From: Aquamicrobium aerolatum DSM 21857
Lineage (GTDB): Bacteria; Pseudomonadota; Alphaproteobacteria; Rhizobiales; Rhizobiaceae
NCBI RefSeq assembly: GCF_900113935.1
Contig: NZ_FORF01000023.1
Coordinates: forward strand, 1-39,482
Reading direction: 5' to 3'
Length of the DNA stretch: 39,482 bases
Shown here: positions 34,327 through 39,482 of the stretch, one piece after another
Layout of the letters: each line of letters starts with the position of its first letter
How positions within the stretch are numbered: the first letter of the stretch is position 1
Translations under genes and position numbers: made by a program
The notes under the pieces: model-generated
What the model was told of the DNA's origin: nothing
The model's database searches: none
The model's input: only the letters and a program-made list of their open reading frames with translations

Positions 34327-35376
34327 TCAGACAGTCACAAGGCGCTTTCCGCCATTTGCCAGCGGTGTTATCAGTCCTGACATCAAAGCCCGGACATAGG
34401 GTAGCCGCTGATAATAGCCATTGACCGATACGCGTGGCAGCGCATGAACGTGTCTGGCGTGGGCAGGATGAAGGACGCCATGCCGCGTGGTCACAGCAGA
34501 TGCGAAGCCTGCCTCGCGAGCCAGCGTAGCCTCGCGGACGCCCGCCGCCCGGTGCGAACCATAGGGAAACGCAAGGTGTCGCGGTCTTTGTCCTAGCTGC
34601 ATTTCGATCACGTCAGTTCCGCCGCTGATCTCGTGCGCAGCATCCTCGATCCCGAGCCTACGCAAATTGTAGTGATGGACCGTGTGAGCACCAATCGTAC
34701 ACAAGCGATGCTCTTGTAGTAGACGAACCTCTTCCCAGGTCATGAATCTGGTCGCAGGATCGTAGCTGTCGGGCGAAACCGCGCCGATACTGCGCAACCA
34801 AGCCTGTTGGTCGGCCTCCGCCACCTGTCCGAGCAGATGATTCATCAGCCGGTCTGCAGCCCGGCGCTTGGAGGAAAGGTCGGGACAGTCGAGCTCAATC
34901 CGTCCATCAGCAATCGGTACAGAGATCCGATCACGCGACGCGACAAACTCCTCCAGCACCTCCCACCATGGCGCAACGGTCCCGGAAGTCAGTCCCGACG
35001 CAATATAGATGCAGAACGGCGCGTCATAAGCTTCAAATATGGGTAAGGCTTCAGTGAGATTGTCACGCCACCCGTCGTCAGCAGTAATCGCAATCAGATT
35101 GCGACTGCGGCCCTTTGCCAACGCATCCAGCAATTCATCCATTGAAACGAATATATGTCCCTGCCCTCGCAGATCATCGAGCAAAGCATCAAGAAATCCC
35201 GGTGTAACAGACAGATGGTCGTTGACGCCCAACGGAGAGCAGATCTGATCGGTGATACGGTGAAACATCAAAATCGCGCCGGCACGAGCAAGAATAGGCC
35301 GTCCCAATGCGGCGGCGCCCGACCAGTAAGCACCACCAAGCATCAACTTTCTCGCCATCATTCGCGCGTCGATCAT
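34327..35376 (-). CDS. Polysaccharide deacetylase (NodB/CE4 family)
   Basis: The 349-residue protein has the carbohydrate esterase 4 pattern: ILMFHRI as the first strand, ITADDGWRDN as the TFDDG-type motif with the catalytic Asp, and GAHTVHHYNL as the H-[ST]-x-x-H metal site, followed by HLAFPYGSH. It should remove N-acetyl (or O-acetyl) groups from a surface polysaccharide. The ATG at 35376 has AAAGGTG upstream and matches a short family N-terminus; the frame is open to 35577 but overlaps the divergent acetyltransferase gene. It lies beside acetyltransferase and chain-length genes, which supports a role in exopolysaccharide modification. Confidence 0.87.
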   Translation of the reverse strand: MIDARMMARKLMLGGAYWSGAAALGRPILARAGAILMFHRITDQICSPLGVNDHLSVTPGFLDALLDDLRGQGHIFVSMDELLDALAKGRSRNLIAITADDGWRDNLTEALPIFEAYDAPFCIYIASGLTSGTVAPWWEVLEEFVASRDRISVPIADGRIELDCPDLSSKRRAADRLMNHLLGQVAEADQQAWLRSIGAVSPDSYDPATRFMTWEEVRLLQEHRLCTIGAHTVHHYNLRRLGIEDAAHEISGGTDVIEMQLGQRPRHLAFPYGSHRAAGVREATLAREAGFASAVTTRHGVLHPAHARHVHALPRVSVNGYYQRLPYVRALMSGLITPLANGGKRLVTV

Positions 35377-35470
35377 TGATTCACCTTTGCAAAGTAGGCT
35401 GTTTCCAGCCTTGAGATGGCAGCGATAAGCTTGCCCTCCGACGAGCACACTAGGCACGAAGGATTGCGGG

Positions 35471-36670
35471 ATGGTTGACACTGGCGCAGTTGCGCGAAAT
35501 ACGCGCGGGTCAGGATCCAGCGTCAGCGGCCTCAAATCTGCTGACGTTTCGATCGCAATTGTCTGTCCGGCGGACACTGCTGCGCTGGCAGACTACGAGA
35601 TTTTCTGCAGCACCGCATTACATGGACAAGCCCAGCATCCGCTCTGGCTGCACGCCTGGATCACGGCCACAAACGCAGACGCGCTGATCGCCACTATCCG
35701 GCATGAAGGGCGAACCAAGCTGATGGTCGCAATGGAGGTGATCAAGAGCGGACCGTTTCGTGTCGCCCGTTTCATGGGCGGAGCCCATGCAAACGGCAAT
35801 TTTGTCGCCACCGATCCGTCAGGGCAGAATTTCGTCACCGCTTCTGTACTGACGGCGTTGCGAGAGGTTGTCGCGCAGGCCCGCCCCGATATCGATTTGA
35901 TCTGCCTCGAGCGCCAGCTTCCTGATCTCTTGGGCATGCCCAATCCATTTGCTCAGCTTGCGACTGTCCAGAGCGCGAACATTGCCCTCGCAACCGATAT
36001 GTCGGGAGGCATGGACGCAATGCTTGCACGCATGAACGGCAAACGTAAGCGCAAGAAACTCCGCTATACGCTCAACAAATTCTCGGAAGCTGGAGGTCAC
36101 CGATGGCTGGAAGCTTCCAGCGCCGCCGACGTCGAAACGCTGCTCTCCAGTTTTTTTGAGATGAAAGCACTGCGCTTCCGGCAAAATGGAATCCCAGATC
36201 CTTTCAGCCCAATGGAAGTGCAGTCTTTTTTCCAAACGCTTTTCACGCAGGCTCTGCAACAAAAGCCTGCGCCGTTCGTGCTCCATGGACTTGAAGTCGG
36301 CGGCAGGATCGTTGGCGTCAACGGCTACAGCATCACCCAAAACAGTTTCGTGTGCGAGTTTTGCGCCATCGACGATAGCGAACCCAGTCTGAGCCCAGGC
36401 TTTTATCTTGATTTTGTGGCGATGGAAAAGGCGTGCGAGCAAGGCAAGGCCATCTACGACTTCTCCGTAGGAGATGATGATTACAAGCGGACCTGGTGCG
36501 ATGTCCAAACGCAGCCATTTGATCTGCTGCTCCCCCTCACTGTGAAAGGCAGGCTCGCCTATGCAGGTCGTCTCGCGCGCACTCGCGGCATAAGTGCGGT
36601 TAAATCGAACACGCGCTTCTGGACGCTGCTGAAGACTCTTCGCAAGAAAGTCAGCGGATACACCAGCTGA
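35471..36670 (+). CDS. CelD/BcsL-like GNAT acetyltransferase
   Basis: The 399-residue protein has two GNAT-like halves. The second contains LEVGGRIVGVNGYSI, SLSPGFYLDFVAMEKACEQG and YDFSVGDDDYKRTW, the signature of CelD/BcsL-type acetyltransferases linked to cellulose and exopolysaccharide synthesis. It probably acetylates a sugar or a lipid carrier-bound intermediate using acetyl-CoA in the cytoplasm. The ribosome-binding site is AAGGA at 7 bases. The gene is divergent from the deacetylase (94 bases between them) and converges on the chain-length gene. No membrane segments were seen. Confidence 0.85.
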   Translation: MVDTGAVARNTRGSGSSVSGLKSADVSIAIVCPADTAALADYEIFCSTALHGQAQHPLWLHAWITATNADALIATIRHEGRTKLMVAMEVIKSGPFRVARFMGGAHANGNFVATDPSGQNFVTASVLTALREVVAQARPDIDLICLERQLPDLLGMPNPFAQLATVQSANIALATDMSGGMDAMLARMNGKRKRKKLRYTLNKFSEAGGHRWLEASSAADVETLLSSFFEMKALRFRQNGIPDPFSPMEVQSFFQTLFTQALQQKPAPFVLHGLEVGGRIVGVNGYSITQNSFVCEFCAIDDSEPSLSPGFYLDFVAMEKACEQGKAIYDFSVGDDDYKRTWCDVQTQPFDLLLPLTVKGRLAYAGRLARTRGISAVKSNTRFWTLLKTLRKKVSGYTS

Positions 36671-36749
36671 GGTTATTCGCGCACCTACAAGGCATCTGAC
36701 GCGCATCGCGATCGTACAGAGTCGCCTGACGCGCCTTCATCGCTTCGAG

Positions 36750-36802
36750 TCATGCACGTCTTCAGTCCGAAACAGATACCCGTTTTCGGCAGACATGCTT
36801 TA
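36750..36802. repeat. RIME-like palindromic repeat, degenerate copy 2
   Basis: On the minus strand the element reads TAAAGCATGTCTGCCGAAA, then a loop and TTTCGG with a final GTGCATG. It shares TAAAGCATGTCTxCCGAAA with copy 1 at 32645-32748. The inverted arms are imperfect (CCGAAA at 36767-36772, TTTTCGG at 36783-36789, CATGC ends). Its right end (36800-36802) is the stop codon of the chain-length gene. Confidence 0.6.
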
Positions 36803-38989
36803 GGCTGCCGAGCGCCCTCTTGGCTTCGGTGGCGTCAGATAGCCCTTGGGTGTCACGCGGATAAGGTCGGCATAGCCGTATCGCTCAAGATCGATGACGG
36901 CCTGAAGAACGGCGGCATTGTCCGGCTCGATGAGACTGAGGACGACGGTACAGGCTTCCCCATCAACGCGAGCGATACCTTCAGCTGCTGCCGGGCCGCA
37001 TTCAACCACCACAATGTCATAGGCAGTCGCGAGTGACGCCATGATGATCGGCAAGCGATCTGCGGCCTTCATCGCACGGTTCCGGTCTGCGGTGCCCACC
37101 GGTATGACATGACAGTCTGAATAAAGATCGCCGTGAATGACATCGGCAAATTGGGCTTCCGACGCCAACAGATCCGTGATCCCTGCATAGGCTGCGCTTT
37201 GCAGCATGGCCGTCGACGGCGCACCACCCCACGTCAGGTCCAGTAAAACCACCCGCAGCCCGACATCTGCAATCTCGCGCGCGACCATCACGGAGGATGC
37301 TCCGGCCTCGTCGCCCTCCGGCGATACGAAAATCGCCCTGATTGTGCCGCTCGAGACAAGATGTGACGCGACCATCTCGATACTCATCTGAATCGGCTGC
37401 TCTGTGGCAGCCGCAGCAGGGAGAACCGGTGCCTGCTCTGGATCAGAGGGGGTATCGGCCGGCGCGGCTTCTGCATAGTGCGCAGCACTCGCGCCGGTCG
37501 GCGCATAGGACGATCCGGTCGGCTCCGGATCGCGCGACGGCACTGGTGGCATCGGCACCTGCCGAACTGGCGTCAAGGGACTGCCGTGGGTTGGACGCAT
37601 CGCCCGGCCACTGAACAGCTCCGCCAAGAGTATCCCAATGACAGCCAAAAGGAGCGATCCGATGAACGCGGCAACAGTTATCGGCAAGACCTTGGGAAAA
37701 TATGGTTCAAAGGGTGCGCTTGCACGCGCAAACACCCGCGCATCGGCAGGCAAATAGGTCCGGTCTGACCGCGCCGCTGCCTCACGATGTCGGGTGAGAT
37801 AAGCTTCAAGCAAAGCACGCTGTGCCGCTGCCTCGCGCTCGAGCGCGCGCAGTTCAACCTCATCACCTTCCGCCCGCGCAGTCTCGGCTTTCAGCGTGTT
37901 GACGTTGACGAGCAGTTGTTGCTCCTGAGCCTGCGCCGCGCCGGCTTCGCTTTCAAGACTGCGCAGGACCTTCTGCATCTCTCCACGCAGTTGCTGATTC
38001 GTCTCGGAGATCTGTGCGTTGAGCGCGCGAATGCGTGGGTGGCTACCCAGCAGCGAAGTCGACAAGTCCGCCAGTTCGGCCGACAATTGCGCATGCCGCT
38101 CACGAAGCCGCTCAACCAGAGGTGCATTCAGAACTTCCGGCATCGCCTCGACCTGTGCGCCGGAGCGCAACGCATCGCGTACGGCAGAAGCTCTCGATTC
38201 TGCTGCCGAGCGCGCGACGCGCACGCGGCTAAGCTCTGTCGCAAGCTCCGAGAGCTGCTGCGTCGCCAGACCTGCCGTCCCCTGCCCCATAAACAGATCA
38301 GCCTGCGCGCGATAGGCAGCAACCTTTTCCTCTGCCTCCCGCACACGTTGGCTCAGATCGGCAATCTCCGGCTCCAGCCATTGCGCCGCGCCAACGTTGG
38401 AGGCCAGTTTCGCGTCCTCCTGAACCTTGAGATATGCGGCTGCGATCCTGTTGGGAACTTCCGCTGCAAGTTCAGGATCTTCTGATGCAAATCGCACCAC
38501 AATCACCCGCGAGCGCTCAACCCGAAACACGGTAAGCCGCTCACGCATCTCTTTCAGCACGCGCTCATCGAGCGACGCCTGCGATGGGTCGCGCCGCAGC
38601 CCTGTCATCACCATTAACTTGGCGAGAATGGACTTGGAGGAACCCGAGAATTCCGCACGCTCCGAAAGGTTCAGCTGCCGCGCGACATCGCGAAGGATAT
38701 CCGCCGAACTGATCACTTCCACCTGACTCGTGATGGCTTCCTCATCAAGCAGGGGTCTATCGCTATCAGCAACAGCATTGGTGGGCCGCGTAAAAGGCGA
38801 TTCACGCGCTTCAATCAAGATACGCGTTTCGGCACGATATTGCGGTGTCGCCAGCGTCGCGATCAGAAACGCACCGACAGTCACGATCAGCGCAAAGCAG
38901 ATGATGCGCACCCAGCTACGCCACAACGCTCCGAAAAGCTGGCCTAGGTCAATATCGATATCGTTTACGACCGAACGTGCGCCTGACAT
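36800..38989 (-). CDS. Polysaccharide chain-length (Wzz/GNVR) protein fused to degenerate BY-kinase-like P-loop domain
   Basis: The 729-residue protein resembles a polysaccharide co-polymerase. Residues about 1-100 carry a first membrane helix (ICFALIVTVGAFLIATLAT) and the Wzz fold. The middle is a long coiled-coil periplasmic region, and the second membrane helix follows the P-x-x-P-x-F-P-K type motif (FEPYFPKVLPI). A proline-rich linker leads to a cytoplasmic P-loop-like domain from about residue 545. There the Walker A region reads SPEGDEAGASS with no GK[ST], and Walker A' reads VVLLDLTWGG, so ATP binding and tyrosine kinase activity are doubtful. The C-terminus lacks a tyrosine cluster. 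It probably regulates exopolysaccharide length or export; the neighbours are polysaccharide-modifying enzymes. Confidence 0.85.
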   Translation of the reverse strand: MSGARSVVNDIDIDLGQLFGALWRSWVRIICFALIVTVGAFLIATLATPQYRAETRILIEARESPFTRPTNAVADSDRPLLDEEAITSQVEVISSADILRDVARQLNLSERAEFSGSSKSILAKLMVMTGLRRDPSQASLDERVLKEMRERLTVFRVERSRVIVVRFASEDPELAAEVPNRIAAAYLKVQEDAKLASNVGAAQWLEPEIADLSQRVREAEEKVAAYRAQADLFMGQGTAGLATQQLSELATELSRVRVARSAAESRASAVRDALRSGAQVEAMPEVLNAPLVERLRERHAQLSAELADLSTSLLGSHPRIRALNAQISETNQQLRGEMQKVLRSLESEAGAAQAQEQQLLVNVNTLKAETARAEGDEVELRALEREAAAQRALLEAYLTRHREAAARSDRTYLPADARVFARASAPFEPYFPKVLPITVAAFIGSLLLAVIGILLAELFSGRAMRPTHGSPLTPVRQVPMPPVPSRDPEPTGSSYAPTGASAAHYAEAAPADTPSDPEQAPVLPAAAATEQPIQMSIEMVASHLVSSGTIRAIFVSPEGDEAGASSVMVAREIADVGLRVVLLDLTWGGAPSTAMLQSAAYAGITDLLASEAQFADVIHGDLYSDCHVIPVGTADRNRAMKAADRLPIIMASLATAYDIVVVECGPAAAEGIARVDGEACTVVLSLIEPDNAAVLQAVIDLERYGYADLIRVTPKGYLTPPKPRGRSAA

Positions 38990-39030
38990 AAACCTTTACC
39001 CCATACACAGGTATCAGGGTAAATCATCAT

Positions 39031-39060
39031 GGTAACCACCTGGTTAAATGACCGGTAACC
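39031..39060. promoter_or_regulatory. Repeated GGTAACC boxes and CtrA-like motif upstream of the chain-length gene
   Basis: GGTAACC occurs at 39031-39037 and 39054-39060, 23 bases apart (about two helical turns). Between them TTAA at 39044, seven bases, then GTAAC is one mismatch from the CtrA full site TTAA-N7-TTAAC. This lies 42-71 bases before the chain-length gene start, a plausible operator position. Confidence 0.3.
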
Positions 39061-39204
39061 TCCCGTTCTTCTTTCCTAACGTGCGTTAACATCGCAATGA
39101 CTCGCGTCACGCGCCATTGCTTTACCAGCCGTTAACCCTAGGCTCAGGACCCATTGATTTAGAGGAATGGGTGTGATTCAGACGGGCGTATAGGAGCCTG
39201 ACTG

Positions 39205-39482
39205 ATGAGCAATTTGTTTTGGCTGACGGACGAGCAAATGGCTCGTCTTCGGCCCTATTTTCCCAAGAGCCATGGTCGCCAGCGCGTTGATGATCGACGC
39301 GTTCTGAGCGGCATCATCTTCGTCAACCGCAACGGGCTCAGGTGGTGCGATGCGCCGAAGGAATATGGCCCGGCGAAGACGCTTTATAACCGCTGGAAAC
39401 GCTGGGGCGACAAAGGCATCTTTATCCAGATGATGGAAGGCCTGGCTGTGCCTGAAGCTGCAGAGCACAAGACCATCATGAT
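39205..39482 (+). CDS. IS5-family transposase (partial, cut by window edge)
   Basis: An ATG at 39205 with AGGAG upstream opens a frame that runs off the window. The product begins MSNLFWLTDEQMARLRPYFP, followed by KSHGRQRVDDRRVLSGIIFV and LRWCDAPKEYGPAKTLYNRW, the classic N-terminal domain of IS5-family (IS427-like) transposases. The catalytic DDE part lies beyond the right edge. The left end of the element is probably between about 39150 and 39180; its inverted repeat could not be fixed without the other end. It is transcribed away from the divergent chain-length gene. Confidence 0.88.
   Translation, partial: MSNLFWLTDEQMARLRPYFPKSHGRQRVDDRRVLSGIIFVNRNGLRWCDAPKEYGPAKTLYNRWKRWGDKGIFIQMMEGLAVPEAAEHKTIM

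Overview
The window looks like a chromosomal segment of an alphaproteobacterium of the order Hyphomicrobiales (Rhizobiales), probably Phyllobacteriaceae- or Brucella/Mesorhizobium-like. The reasons are the clpP-clpX-lon-hupB gene order, a Lon C-terminus of the Brucella type, a DUF2842 gene beside heme A synthase, an alphaproteobacterial LexA box, RIME-like palindromic repeats and the high-GC codon use. The window opens inside an IS3-family element and closes inside an IS5-family element. It may therefore be one assembled contig broken at repeats.

Layout. (1) 1-940: the end of an IS3 element (orfA) abutting a TetR regulator. (2) 1145-5065, minus strand: a tightly coupled four-gene operon of flavin monooxygenase, BASS-type transporter, NAD-dependent epimerase/dehydratase and short-chain dehydrogenase. 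Every junction is a 4-nt overlap, and a palindromic operator candidate lies upstream. (3) 5249-6367, minus: a WbpE-like sugar aminotransferase. (4) 6695-12034, plus: an oppABC-(DF) peptide ABC importer with fused ATPases. (5) 12098-15442, plus: glmU and glmS, making UDP-GlcNAc. (6) 15576-20925, minus: hupB, lon, clpX and clpP, the DNA-architecture and proteolysis block. (7) 21191-22438: a solitary cytochrome P450. (8) 22498-23680, minus: an orphan ThiY-like periplasmic protein behind a clear TPP riboswitch. (9) 23759-27334, minus: ECHDC3-like enoyl-CoA hydratase, VOC protein, CoA-binding protein, O-acetylhomoserine sulfhydrylase and cupin, with a divergent thioesterase at 27472. (10) 28146-29083, plus: rplM-rpsI. 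(11) 29275-29418: a sigma70-type promoter overlapped by three tandem LexA half-sites, driving a 28-residue membrane peptide. (12) lipB, tRNA-Leu(GAG), an agmatinase-family gene, argC, ctaA and a DUF2842 gene. (13) 34327-38989: a polysaccharide deacetylase, a CelD-like acetyltransferase and a Wzz/BY-kinase-like chain-length protein, apparently a surface polysaccharide locus.

The most interesting item is the SOS-type promoter with a small membrane ORF between rpsI and lipB. It is too short for ordinary gene calling. Its size, topology and apparent LexA control recall the SOS-induced small membrane proteins SidA (Caulobacter division inhibitor) and TisB (E. coli toxin), although I claim no sequence homology. 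Other points worth a look are the solitary riboswitch-controlled ThiY-like protein, the Wzz fusion with a degenerate P-loop, the GTGA-coupled leader ORF ahead of the monooxygenase operon, and two RIME-like repeats whose ends coincide with stop codons of neighbouring genes.

Start codons were chosen by ribosome-binding sites, coupling to upstream genes and family N-termini. Promoter and operator calls are by eye.
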